From assembly GCA_023229505.1 (NCBI GenBank), contig JALNZD010000032.1:1-47608 (forward strand): a stretch of 47,608 nucleotides of DNA. The letters run 5' to 3'. Under the pieces are notes generated by a model. It worked only from the letters and a program-made list of their open reading frames with translations, ran no database searches and was not told the origin of the DNA. Of the stretch, positions 8,462-17,063 are shown in pieces (position 1 is the first letter of the stretch; every line of letters starts with the position of its first letter). The DNA is from Bacteroidales bacterium (GTDB taxonomy: Bacteria > Bacteroidota > Bacteroidia > Bacteroidales > JAGOPY01). Both the position numbers and the translations under genes were made by a program.

Positions 8462-10621
8462 ATGGATACCGCGACTATCGCCAAAACCCAGGTAGTATTG
8501 AAAGAATGGCCATATAACTGGACGCCGCTGGATAAAGGATACACGGACAAGATATTGTATGTGAATGTCGGATCGGGTGAAATAAAAGAGAAAGCCGTTC
8601 CTCCCCTGATGAAAGAAAAATTCATCGGCGGAAGGGGCTATGGGCTAAGGCTGCTCTGGGATGCAACCAAACCGGATACAAAATGGGATGACCCTGAGAA
8701 TGAGATCAATATCTCCTCAGGCCCTATTGGCGGGATCACCCAATATTCAGGAACAGGAAAATCGATTTGTGTCTCTATTTCGCCGTTGACTGATGTTCCC
8801 ATTGACAGTAACGTCGGCGGGTACTTTGGTCCTTTCCTTAAATTTTCCGGCTTTGATGCTATTGAATTGCAGGGGAAAGCTGATAAGGATGTGATCGTTT
8901 TTATTGACGGGATCAACCATAAGGTGACCGTTAGTGAAATCAATGTTAATATCAAAGATTCCCATGTCCTGGCTGAATACCTGACCGATCTTTATGCCGA
9001 TGATGAAAAGGATAAGAAAAATGTGGCCGTGGTATGTTCAGGCGCTGCAGCGGAATATTCCCTGATCGGGATGCTGAACTTCAGTTTCTACGACACCCGC
9101 CGGAAAAAGGTGCGTCTGAAACAAGCCGGTCGTGGAGGCATCGGAACCGTACTTCGCAATAAGAAGATTAAAGCTGTTGTAGCTAAAATAGCCGGCGTAA
9201 AAGGCAACCTGAATAATGTGGCCGACCTCGAACCGATCATGGAGCGTGGCAAGCGGTTTAATGCTGAAATGCGCGATCTCGATGATTCACAGGCGGAAAT
9301 GCGCACGAAAGGTACGGCCCACCTTACCAATATCATGAATGATTATGACCTTCTGCCTACCCATAATTTCAAATTCGGAAGTCATCCGGAAGCTAACGCC
9401 ATTCATTCTGAAGTCTGGAAAGCACGCTTTACCCAAGGGATACCTGATGGCTGCTGGATAGGTTGCAACATGGCCTGCTCAAAAGGTGTAGATAATTATA
9501 AGCTGAGAACAGGACCTTATGCAGGCGACAGTGTCCTGGTCGATGGTCCGGAATACGAAAATGCCGGCGGATTGGGCTCCTGCAGCGGTATCTTCAACCC
9601 TGATTACATCATTGAAGCGAATTTCTACTGCGATACTTATGGTATCTGCGCTATCTCTTTTGGAACCATTACAGCCTTCGTGATGGAATGTTATGAAAAC
9701 GGTATCCTGAATGACCAGCGCACCGGTGGCCTTAAACTGAACTTCGGCAATGCCGAATCTGCCATGGAAATGCTTCACCAGATGGGACGCGGCGAAGGAT
9801 TTGGCCTGATTGCCGGGATGGGCGTCCATAAAATGAAGCAGTTGTTCGCCGAAAGCGGATGGGGTGATGCAGGTTTCCTGAATGATATCGGCATGGAAAA
9901 TAAGGGCCTGGAATACTCTCAGTACGTCTCTAAGGAATCTTTAGCCCAGCAGGGTGGATATGCCATGACAAACAAAGGCCCGCAGCATGACGAAGCCTGG
10001 CTCATTTTCATGGATATGGTGAACAACCAGATCCCCACTTTTGAAAAGAAAGCCGAAGCGTTGCATTATTTCCCGATGTTCCGCACCTGGTTCGGGCTGG
10101 TCGGGCTTTGTAAACTCCCATGGAACGACGTTGAGCCGCTTACTAACGCCGAAACCGACGAACCGGCCAAAGTGCCCGAGCATGTCGATAACTATGTGAC
10201 CATCTATAAAGCCGTTACCGGAAAACCTTTCGACAAGTTTGAAATGATCCGGATGTCGGAACGCGTATATAATTTCCAGCGGATATTCAACATCCGCAGG
10301 GGATACGGAACGAGGAAATACGATGCCCAGCCCTACCGCGCTGCAGGTCCTGTTACTAGGGAAGAGTATGAATCAAGGGCGGATCGTTACGACAAGCAAC
10401 TTAAGGAAAAGATCGGAGTTGACCCGGCAGGATTGTCCACTGAAGAAAAAATGAAACTCACCCGAAAATTCAGGGAAGATCAGTATGAAAAGCTACTGGA
10501 TGCTGTCTATTTCAGAAGAGGCTGGACGAAAAACGGAATTCCGAAGATCGAGCACCTGCAAAAACTGGGGATGGACCTGCCGGAGCTGATCGAACTGGTG
10601 AAGGACAAGCAGGGGGATTAA
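8462..10621 (+). CDS. aor: Aldehyde ferredoxin oxidoreductase (tungsten enzyme)
   Basis: 719 residues, longer than archaeal AOR (~605) mainly at the N- and C-termini. The family oxidises aldehydes to acids with ferredoxin, using tungsten bound by two pterins plus one [4Fe-4S] cluster. The N-terminal pterin domain is evident (LYVNVGSGEIKE, FIGGRGYGLRLLWD, SISPLTDVPIDSNVGGYFGP, RGGIGTVLRNKKIKA). Cluster cysteines appear as C331, C335, C339 and the distant C550 in GLVGLCKLPW. The first three are spaced C-x3-C-x3-C, whereas classical AOR has C-x2-C-x3-C. The classical second pterin motif DxxGLC reads GLVGLC here (Gly545 in place of Asp). A CDTYGI motif is retained at 390-395. The gene diverges from the ThiF/ThiS pair and is monocistronic. 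The substrate is unknown. Confidence 0.93.
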   Translation: MDTATIAKTQVVLKEWPYNWTPLDKGYTDKILYVNVGSGEIKEKAVPPLMKEKFIGGRGYGLRLLWDATKPDTKWDDPENEINISSGPIGGITQYSGTGKSICVSISPLTDVPIDSNVGGYFGPFLKFSGFDAIELQGKADKDVIVFIDGINHKVTVSEINVNIKDSHVLAEYLTDLYADDEKDKKNVAVVCSGAAAEYSLIGMLNFSFYDTRRKKVRLKQAGRGGIGTVLRNKKIKAVVAKIAGVKGNLNNVADLEPIMERGKRFNAEMRDLDDSQAEMRTKGTAHLTNIMNDYDLLPTHNFKFGSHPEANAIHSEVWKARFTQGIPDGCWIGCNMACSKGVDNYKLRTGPYAGDSVLVDGPEYENAGGLGSCSGIFNPDYIIEANFYCDTYGICAISFGTITAFVMECYENGILNDQRTGGLKLNFGNAESAMEMLHQMGRGEGFGLIAGMGVHKMKQLFAESGWGDAGFLNDIGMENKGLEYSQYVSKESLAQQGGYAMTNKGPQHDEAWLIFMDMVNNQIPTFEKKAEALHYFPMFRTWFGLVGLCKLPWNDVEPLTNAETDEPAKVPEHVDNYVTIYKAVTGKPFDKFEMIRMSERVYNFQRIFNIRRGYGTRKYDAQPYRAAGPVTREEYESRADRYDKQLKEKIGVDPAGLSTEEKMKLTRKFREDQYEKLLDAVYFRRGWTKNGIPKIEHLQKLGMDLPELIELVKDKQGD

Positions 10622-10734
10622 TTGAAAATTGAAAATTCTGAGTTTTGAGTTATAATTGTGTTTCCTTATTCTCTGTGTAACTCTGCGATACCTCTGTGGA
10701 ACTCTGTGTAACTAAACACAAATTGCAAGTTGAT

Positions 10735-11439
10735 TTATAAGACAGTAATTTTCCTTATATAAACCTGATCACCAGTTCTCAATCTCGCCAGGTATAAACC
10801 GGGTACCGGGAAGATCTCATCCTTCAGCAATCGGTCCAGTATCGGCTGGTTCCCATCATATTGCTTGCTATAAACCAGTTTTCCGGTTAATGTAAATATT
10901 TCCAGGATGGCCTTTCCTCCTGTTGGAAAAGCTTCAAGGTATAACAGTTCCCCATCTTTCACAGGAACAGGATAGATCCTGAAATTGCCGTTTTCAAAAT
11001 CTTCCGGATCCACAATTCCTATTCCGGAATAACAATCACTCTGGTATTGGGAAATAATGCCGGATGTGACTTCGCACCTGTCAGTTCCGATAGTAAAACT
11101 TGTTGTTCCTTCAAAAATGGTATCCGATGGGGAATACGATTCGTTATAATACACGTTCACATTATAAGACCCGGGTTCAAGCGGCCCGTAAGTTACTGAA
11201 AGGTCAAAGGTGCAGAGGCAAAACGCCGCCAATCCTGTATCAATCTGGTACCAGTCAATTTGATGATCAATTATATTTATCTCCATCGTGTAAACAGCTC
11301 CACAATTCCGGTATGCTCCTGTTTCCCACAATGTTACTGTATCCCCGTTGACATATGCAAAAATGTTTTGAGATTGTGAGGATAGGGCCATGTTTATCAG
11401 CGAATAAATGATTAGAAAACTGATTGTGAATGATTTCAT
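10735..11439 (-). CDS. Secreted protein of unknown function with T9SS type A sorting domain
   Basis: 234 residues. There is an N-terminal signal peptide (about 1-22), then a cysteine-containing beta-rich region (about 25-135), and a C-terminal domain of about 75 residues. The C-terminal domain contains FRIYPVPVKDGELLYL, LEIFTLTGKLVY and GLYLARLRTGDQVYIRKI, the hallmark of type IX secretion sorting domains. By family, it is exported across the outer membrane and attached or released. The passenger region matches nothing I recognise. It lies between AOR and the ModE operon on the opposite strand, with no sign of a role in either. Confidence 0.85.
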   Translation of the reverse strand: MKSFTISFLIIYSLINMALSSQSQNIFAYVNGDTVTLWETGAYRNCGAVYTMEINIIDHQIDWYQIDTGLAAFCLCTFDLSVTYGPLEPGSYNVNVYYNESYSPSDTIFEGTTSFTIGTDRCEVTSGIISQYQSDCYSGIGIVDPEDFENGNFRIYPVPVKDGELLYLEAFPTGGKAILEIFTLTGKLVYSKQYDGNQPILDRLLKDEIFPVPGLYLARLRTGDQVYIRKITVL

Positions 11440-11562
11440 GGAAATGAGTTTTTTTAGTCGTAAATCGATAATCTGACAATAAAGATAGCAATTTTCAGCT
11501 TCATATGCAACATGTTTTTATATAAACATAAATTTTCTTCTTCTTTAATTAGCCTTACACAT

Positions 11563-11593
11563 TTTGTGCTTTGCTGCGGTTATAGTATTTTTG
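11563..11593 (+). promoter_or_regulatory. Bacteroidota promoter for the modE-like operon
   Basis: A -33 TTTG (11563-11566) is followed after 19 bp by TATTTTTG (11586-11593), matching TTTG-N19-21-TAnnTTTG. Transcription would start near 11598-11601, about 35 bp before the ATG at 11635. Confidence 0.7.
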
Positions 11594-11596
11594 TCC

Positions 11597-11620
11597 CGAT
11601 ATGCATAAGATCACATATCG
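11597..11620. promoter_or_regulatory. Palindromic operator-like site (candidate ModE-type box)
   Basis: A perfect inverted repeat CGATATG-N10-CATATCG immediately follows the -7 element and overlaps the predicted transcription start, 14 bp before the modE-like start codon. The position fits autorepression. The CGnTATAT-like half-site recalls the E. coli ModE box (CGTTATAT arms), but the assignment is inference. Confidence 0.6.
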
Positions 11621-11634
11621 AAAAAAATTAAACT

Positions 11635-12015
11635 ATGGGTAGGTTAAAGCCTAGCAAATTCGAAATATTCCTGAATTATAAGTTGTGGTTATCTTCTGTG
11701 ACAGGAGAAGGAATCATTGAGGAAGACAAGTATAAACTATTGCAGATAATCAATGAGAAAGGTTCCTTGAAAGCGGCGGCAGATGAAATGAAGATAAGTT
11801 ACCGTAAAGCCTGGGGAGACCTGAAAAAAGCAGAGAGCTTATTGGGGTATGAACTGATTATCAGGCAACGTGGCGGGAAATCAGGGGGTCAGTCACATTT
11901 AACTGATAAAGCGAAAAAACTCCTGGAGGCTTACGATGTCCTTCATATGAAAATGGATGATGCTGTAGAGAAAGCTTACGAAGAGTTTAAAAATAAAACT
12001 AGTAATCTTGAATGA
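11635..12015 (+). CDS. ModE N-terminal-type winged-helix regulator (DNA-binding domain only)
   Basis: 126 residues covering only the LysR-like winged-helix domain of ModE. Landmarks are LLQIINEKGSLKAAADEM, SYRKAW (55-60), LLGYELIIRQRGGKSGG and HLTDKAKKLLEAY. There is no C-terminal molybdate/tungstate-binding (MOP/TOBE) domain, so metal sensing, if any, must be indirect. Such short ModE-like proteins often regulate molybdate or tungstate uptake. The stop overlaps the WtpA-like start (ATGA, 12012-12015), implying translational coupling. A strong promoter and a palindrome precede the gene, suggesting autoregulation. It is confident as a ModE-type DNA-binding protein, less so for the metal it responds to. 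Confidence 0.85.
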   Translation: MGRLKPSKFEIFLNYKLWLSSVTGEGIIEEDKYKLLQIINEKGSLKAAADEMKISYRKAWGDLKKAESLLGYELIIRQRGGKSGGQSHLTDKAKKLLEAYDVLHMKMDDAVEKAYEEFKNKTSNLE

Positions 12016-13001
12016 TTATGAGAAATTCGTTTGCCTTTTTGCTCCTGTTTTTAATGTTCTCCTGCCAGAGCTCAAATAACCCGCAGAAGAATAAAAATGC
12101 TGCGATTTCAGGCGATATCATCATTTTTCATGCCGGCAGTCTTTCCGTTCCTTTCCAGGAAATTGCAAGGGATTTTGAACGGGAAAACCCCGGAGTGAAA
12201 GTTCTCCTTGAGGCTGCAGGCAGCGTCGATTGTGCGCGGAAGATCACCGATATGCATAAGCCTTGTGATCTGATGGCTTCTTCCGATTATAAAATCATAA
12301 AAAAATTTCTGATTCCCGGTTATACATCCTGGTACCTTCCCTTTGCCGGGAATGAAATGGTCATCGCTTATACTGACCACTCCGCCCTTGGCGATGAAAT
12401 ATCTGTCCAGAACTGGCCGGAAATCCTCCTCAGCGAAGAAATCCGTTACAGCCGGGCAGACCCTGATGCTGATCCCTGTGGTTACCGCACCGTGATGGTC
12501 ATGCAGCTTGCCGGGCTTTATTATGGAAGAAATGACCTGGCCAATAAATTGGCTGCAAAAGATCAGCGGTATATCCGTCCGAAAGAAGTTGACCTGCTGG
12601 CGTTACTTGAGCTCCACGAGACCGATTATATCTTTATTTACCTTTCGGTGGCCATCCAGCATGGTCTTAAATTTCTTGAACTGCCGGATGAAATCAACCT
12701 GAAGAAGATGGAACTGAATGAACATTATAAGCAAGCCGGTGTTAAGATAAAAGGAAATACTCCTTCCAGCCAAATAGAGGTCAGGGGTGAAGCCATCGTT
12801 TATGCTGTCACTGAGCTGGATAATGCTCCAAATCCTTTGGTAGCCGAGGCTTTTCTTAATTATCTCCTGAATAATGAGAAAGGGATGAAAATCATGAATC
12901 AAACGGGCCATAAGTCATTAATTCCTGTCCCGCAAAATCCTGATATGAAACTTCCTGAATACTTGAATCAATACACCATTGCAAAAACTGATACAATATA
13001 A
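12012..13001 (+). CDS. wtpA: WtpA/ModA-like tungstate/molybdate-binding lipoprotein
   Basis: 329 residues. An N-terminal lipoprotein signal ends at Cys18 (LMFSC). The mature part resembles the archaeal-type WtpA periplasmic binding protein: IIFHAGSLSVPFQEIARDFE (about 37-56), AAGSVDCARKITD, CDLMASSDYKII, GNEMVIAYT, RADPDADPCGYRTVM, and VRGEAIVYAVTEL near the C-terminus. In this family Ser/Asp/Glu side chains bind the oxyanion. It overlaps the modE-like gene by 4 bp and is followed 23 bp later by an aldehyde dehydrogenase gene. No wtpB/modB permease or wtpC/modC ATPase is present, which is odd for an ABC binding protein. It may work with a distant permease or as a sensor. Confidence 0.87.
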   Translation: MIMRNSFAFLLLFLMFSCQSSNNPQKNKNAAISGDIIIFHAGSLSVPFQEIARDFERENPGVKVLLEAAGSVDCARKITDMHKPCDLMASSDYKIIKKFLIPGYTSWYLPFAGNEMVIAYTDHSALGDEISVQNWPEILLSEEIRYSRADPDADPCGYRTVMVMQLAGLYYGRNDLANKLAAKDQRYIRPKEVDLLALLELHETDYIFIYLSVAIQHGLKFLELPDEINLKKMELNEHYKQAGVKIKGNTPSSQIEVRGEAIVYAVTELDNAPNPLVAEAFLNYLLNNEKGMKIMNQTGHKSLIPVPQNPDMKLPEYLNQYTIAKTDTI

Positions 13002-13024
13002 ACCATCTTAATTTATCTTCTCAT

Positions 13025-14563
13025 ATGAAAGAAGTTTTGAAAAGACTTGGCATTAAAGAAATAAACCATGGAATCCATGATGGACTTAAATGGGTTGAAA
13101 CACATGGCGGGCTCCTGGAATCCCATTCTCCGGTGGATGGAAAACTTATTGCCAAGGTATGTCAAGCTTCCCGGGAAGATTATGAGCGGGTGATTTTTAG
13201 CGCTCAAAAAGCCTTCACAGCCTGGCAAATTGTACCTGCTCCGAAGCGTGGGGAGATCGTCCGCCAGATCGCCAACGAGCTCAGGATATACAAAGAGCCC
13301 CTGGGGAAACTCGTTACCTATGAAATGGGGAAGACCTGCCAGGAAGGCTTGGGTGAAGTGCAGGAGATGATCGACATTGCCGACTACGCGGTTGGGCTTT
13401 CCAGGCAATTATACGGATTGACGATGCACTCCGAACGGCCTCAGCACCGGATGTATGAACAGTATCACCCGCTGGGCGTAGTCGGCGTGATCAGTTCATT
13501 CAACTTCCCGGTTGCAGTCTGGGCCTGGAATGCCATGATCGCAATGGTTTGCGGCGATGTGGTCATCTGGAAACCATCTTCCAAAACACCTTTGTGCGCT
13601 GTAGCTGTGCATCATATCATCCAAAAAGTTCTGAAAGAAAACCATCTTCCGGCAGGTGTCCTCAGCCTGGTAGTTGCCGGCTCTTCATCCTTAGGCGATA
13701 ATTTCCTGGCCGACAAGCGAATGCCGTTAATCTCAGTCACAGGCTCTGTAAGGGTCGGCCGCCATGTTGCAAAAATTGTCGGGGAAAGATTGGGCAGGAC
13801 AATCCTTGAATTAGGCGGCAATAACGCTATCATTATTTCCCAGTACGGGAACAAAGATATGGCCTTGCGCGGCAGCCTTTTCGGGGCCATTGCCACAGCA
13901 GGGCAGCGATGCACCACTACGCGGAGGCTGATCATCCATGATTGCATGTTTGATATATTCAGGGAAAAACTTTTAAAATCGTATAATCAGGTAAAAATCG
14001 GGAACCCTTTAGATGAAACTACTATTGTTGGCCCCCTTGTCGATAAAAGCGCCGTTGAAGCGTTTCGCCATGCGCAGGAGGAGGTTGTTAAAGAAGGTGG
14101 AAAGATAATATTCGGCGGGCAGATCCTGGAGGGAGAAGGGTTTGAATCTGGCTGCTATGTCGTTCCCTGCATAGCTGAGGCAGAGAACCATTATCAAATT
14201 GTCCAGGAAGAGACTTTTGCCCCTATTCTTTACCTGATCAGGTATAAAACCATTGAGGAGGCTATTGAAATTCAGAATGGCGTACCCCAGGGACTCTCTT
14301 CGGCTATTTTTTCACGGAACATTATTGAAACAGAGAAATTCCTTTCCCATGCCGGTTCTGATTGCGGGATTGCTAATGTGAATATTGCAACGAATGGTGC
14401 TGAGATCGGCGGAGCTTTCGGTGGTGAGAAAGATACCGGCGGTGGCCGTGAATCAGGCAGCGACGCCTGGAAAGCTTATATGCGCAGGCAGACCAACACG
14501 ATCAATTTCAGTACTGAGCTTCCATTAGCACAAGGAATTAAATTTGATATTTTTGAAGAATAA
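13025..14563 (+). CDS. ALDH7-type NAD-dependent aldehyde dehydrogenase
   Basis: 512 residues, full length for ALDH7/antiquitin, the family that includes L-aminoadipate-semialdehyde/piperideine-6-carboxylate dehydrogenases. Catalytic residues are visible: Glu262 in ILELGGNN and Cys296 in AGQRCTTTRR. The NAD site (VGVISSFNFPVAVWAWN, WKPSSKTP, SVTGSVRVG) is present. The ALDH7 signature GGEKDTGGGRESGSDAWKAYMRR and the tail LPLAQGIKF are intact. It is cytoplasmic and oxidises an aldehyde to an acid with NAD(P). Its place between a tungstate-binding protein and a molybdopterin-fold protein, 2.4 kb from AOR, suggests an aldehyde-handling regulon, but the substrate is not readable. Confidence 0.92.
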   Translation: MKEVLKRLGIKEINHGIHDGLKWVETHGGLLESHSPVDGKLIAKVCQASREDYERVIFSAQKAFTAWQIVPAPKRGEIVRQIANELRIYKEPLGKLVTYEMGKTCQEGLGEVQEMIDIADYAVGLSRQLYGLTMHSERPQHRMYEQYHPLGVVGVISSFNFPVAVWAWNAMIAMVCGDVVIWKPSSKTPLCAVAVHHIIQKVLKENHLPAGVLSLVVAGSSSLGDNFLADKRMPLISVTGSVRVGRHVAKIVGERLGRTILELGGNNAIIISQYGNKDMALRGSLFGAIATAGQRCTTTRRLIIHDCMFDIFREKLLKSYNQVKIGNPLDETTIVGPLVDKSAVEAFRHAQEEVVKEGGKIIFGGQILEGEGFESGCYVVPCIAEAENHYQIVQEETFAPILYLIRYKTIEEAIEIQNGVPQGLSSAIFSRNIIETEKFLSHAGSDCGIANVNIATNGAEIGGAFGGEKDTGGGRESGSDAWKAYMRRQTNTINFSTELPLAQGIKFDIFEE

Positions 14564-14567
14564 TTAT

Positions 14568-15599
14568 ATGAAGAAGTTCCAGATTATTTACCTTTTGATC
14601 GTTTTCGCCCTCTTAACCCAAACCGGGAAATCACAGGAAATCACAAATGATTTTTATGATGATGCTGAAACTTCCAGCCTGAAAGGGTTGACAACTATCC
14701 AGGTCACCGGGGAAATCGGAAATCCCGGAGAAATAGATATCATTAAACTTCAGCCACGCTCCCTGGTAATGAAGGAGGCGCTGGCTGACGGCGATTCGAA
14801 CCGGTTTATCGGGGCATACCGGTATGATGGTTACTCACTTTACGACATACTTAACCATGTCATTCTCAAAAAGAAAAATGAAGCTGAGTTTCCCCCAATC
14901 ATCGATATGTTTGTGAAAGTCGAGAATGACCGGGGGGAATCGGTTGTGATCAGCTGGGGTGAAATATACTACCCTGCACACCGGCATGAAATTATCATCG
15001 CGACGAAGGTCGCACGCATTGTTCCATCGAAAACCAAGGATCTGTGGCCATTACCCGAAGAGACAAAGCTTGTCGTCGGCAATGACCTTCTGACCGAGCG
15101 AAACATCTCAAATCCGGTAAAAATAACTGTTTATTCAGCCTCTGCATCCTATCCCGTTAACCGGAACATGAATCCCCTCTATTCTCCCGGTATTAAAATT
15201 TATAAGGGGGATAAATTCCTGGGGGAAATGGTCACATCACCTGTTTTGGCGCAAAGTGCTGAATTCGAAACTATTTTCTACGGCCGTGGAAGGGGCATTC
15301 ACAGCACGACCCCATTCAGGGGCTGCCTGTTGAAGGATGCACTTCAACCTTATTATGGCATTGACCGAAAAACCCTTCGCGAAGGTTTATTCCTTATTGC
15401 CTCCGTGGATGGTTACCGGTGTGTTTTTACTTTCAGCGAAATCTTCAACCGGAATGACCAGTCGGAGGTTTTATTAATTGAAGATCAGAAAAATCAGGAT
15501 GGTGGTGTGTTTCGCTTATTTCCTGCTGCCGATTTCTTTTCCGACAGAGCCATTAAAGCTGTTTCGGAAATCAGGTTGCTGGAGAATCAAAATAATTGA
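14568..15599 (+). CDS. Secreted protein with duplicated SUOX/molybdopterin-fold-like domain, no Mo-ligand Cys
   Basis: 343 residues from the ATG at 14568, 4 bp after the ALDH stop. An upstream in-frame ATG (14544) would lie inside ALDH and disrupt the signal peptide. A Sec signal peptide spans about 1-22. Two similar halves each resemble the oxidoreductase molybdopterin-binding fold: about 84-180 (YRYDGYSLYDILNHV then VISWGEIYYPAHRHEI) and about 246-340 (PFRGCLLKDALQPYYG then VDGYRCVFTFSEIF). No conserved metal-ligand Cys context is seen, so catalysis is unlikely. Binding of a pterin or oxyanion is possible. Its operon with WtpA suggests a periplasmic metal/cofactor role (inference). Confidence 0.6.
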   Translation: MKKFQIIYLLIVFALLTQTGKSQEITNDFYDDAETSSLKGLTTIQVTGEIGNPGEIDIIKLQPRSLVMKEALADGDSNRFIGAYRYDGYSLYDILNHVILKKKNEAEFPPIIDMFVKVENDRGESVVISWGEIYYPAHRHEIIIATKVARIVPSKTKDLWPLPEETKLVVGNDLLTERNISNPVKITVYSASASYPVNRNMNPLYSPGIKIYKGDKFLGEMVTSPVLAQSAEFETIFYGRGRGIHSTTPFRGCLLKDALQPYYGIDRKTLREGLFLIASVDGYRCVFTFSEIFNRNDQSEVLLIEDQKNQDGGVFRLFPAADFFSDRAIKAVSEIRLLENQNN

Positions 15600-15653
15600 A
15601 CCTTTTGTATTGATCCAAAGGTTGTTTTGTGTGGAATAAACTTTTAAAAGATT

Positions 15654-16184
15654 CTACAGCAAACTTCCGGTTATAGTTGCTAAAAAGTGAAACTTCATCG
15701 TAAAATTAACCGGCGATGAACTAATGTCCCCAGTAAGTATTCCCTGGCATTTATGAGGGGCATTTTTAATAAGACCTTCTACCATGTTTATTCCCGCCTC
15801 ATCAAGATTCAGGGTCCTTTCAGCAATAAGCAGATGCTGCAGAAGCTCTGTCGGAAGGGTTGCCAGCACCTGTGATTCTGATCCATTTTCATCGCTGACG
15901 GTCAGTAAGCCATTAGTGAGGGTTTGATCGTCAGTTCCACTAAAAGAAGTAAGAGAGTATGTTGCCGACTTTATCTCAATAGTTTCAATATAATCCACAT
16001 ATTCTTCAAAATTATTATAAACGACCGCATCCAGCAGGTAAATTTCGTTAAGAGAGGTCGTGTCGCTATTCACCTCAAAGGTCAGATCAAACTCAAAATC
16101 CTTTGAGAAATTTATAATATAGCAGGAAGAACTGGCAACCAGGAAGATTGCAGCTAAAAGAGTGAGATACAATCGTATTCTCAT
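15654..16184 (-). CDS. Small lipoprotein of unknown function
   Basis: 176 residues with a lipoprotein signal peptide (VASSSC, Cys21). The remainder is acidic and beta-strand-like, with no motif I recognise. The C-terminal 40 residues (CQGILTGDISSSPVNFTMKFHFLATITG) look like the last strands of a compact beta-sandwich. It converges with the SUOX-like gene and lies 134 bp downstream of lptB on the same strand, so it may be transcribed separately. It is probably anchored in an envelope membrane. Confidence 0.75.
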   Translation of the reverse strand: MRIRLYLTLLAAIFLVASSSCYIINFSKDFEFDLTFEVNSDTTSLNEIYLLDAVVYNNFEEYVDYIETIEIKSATYSLTSFSGTDDQTLTNGLLTVSDENGSESQVLATLPTELLQHLLIAERTLNLDEAGINMVEGLIKNAPHKCQGILTGDISSSPVNFTMKFHFLATITGSLL

Positions 16185-16318
16185 AGGTAATGGATTTTGA
16201 AAATCAATGGATAAAATGCGTTATGAACCACGTCAGGTTGCCATGGACTATTTATTAATCTTACAAAAGGGAAAAGGTTATATTACAAAATATGAGATGA
16301 CATCTCAATGACCTCAAA

Positions 16319-17044
16319 TTATCTCCTCAATTCAAACTTTTCTCCAAGGTAAACTTTCCTGACCTGCTCATCGTCTGCGAGCTCTTGCGAAGTGCCTGAT
16401 TTTAGAACTTTTCCTTCAAGAAGAAGATAGGAACGATCAGTGATTGATAATGTTTCGTGGACATTATGATCGGTGATCAATACACCGATATTTTTATCTT
16501 TCAGATGGGTAACGATTTCCTGTATGTCTTCTACTGCAATGGGATCTACGCCTGCAAAAGGTTCGTCTAAAAGGATAAAGTTGGGGCTTACCGCAAGCGA
16601 CCGGGCGATTTCAGTTCTCCGCCGTTCGCCTCCCGATAATTGAATGCCCATGCTTTTGCGAACAGTGTTCAGGCCAAACTCCTCAAGTAAGGATTCGAGT
16701 TTCTCCTTTTGCTCCTGTTTCGACATTTTGGTGAATTCCAATACAGCCCTGATGTTATCCTCCACACTCAGTTTTCTGAATACGGATGCTTCCTGCGCCA
16801 GGTAACCAATCCCCCTCTGCGCCCTCTTATACATCGGTTCTTCAGTTATCTCGTCGTTATCAAGGAATACCTTACCGGAGAATGGTTTGATCAATCCAAC
16901 GATGATGTAAAAAGAAGTAGTCTTGCCCGCACCGTTCGGCCCAAGCAAGCCAACAATTTCCCCCTGCTTTACTTCAACAGAAACATCATTGACAACTATT
17001 CGCTGCCTGTATTTCTTGACGATTTTTTCAGTTCTGAGAATCAT
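16319..17044 (-). CDS. lptB: LPS export ABC transporter ATP-binding protein
   Basis: 241 residues, the normal length for LptB, the cytoplasmic ATPase that drives LPS extraction by LptFGC. Visible motifs are Walker A GPNGAGKTT (35-43), Q-loop GIGYLAQEASVF, signature LSGGERRRTEIAR, Walker B FILLDEPFAGVDP and the switch His in LITDHNVHE. The AQEASVFRKLSVEDNI stretch is specific to LptB. It lies 19 bp after the DUF5686 gene and downstream of kdsD, all on the minus strand, so Kdo supply and LPS export are encoded together. Confidence 0.93.
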   Translation of the reverse strand: MILRTEKIVKKYRQRIVVNDVSVEVKQGEIVGLLGPNGAGKTTSFYIIVGLIKPFSGKVFLDNDEITEEPMYKRAQRGIGYLAQEASVFRKLSVEDNIRAVLEFTKMSKQEQKEKLESLLEEFGLNTVRKSMGIQLSGGERRRTEIARSLAVSPNFILLDEPFAGVDPIAVEDIQEIVTHLKDKNIGVLITDHNVHETLSITDRSYLLLEGKVLKSGTSQELADDEQVRKVYLGEKFELRR

Positions 17045-17063
17045 ATATTAAACTTTCCATGTT

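Noticed and set aside
14568..15599. Active sulfite-oxidase-type enzyme
   Set aside because: No metal-ligand Cys in either half and no heme or partner subunit nearby.
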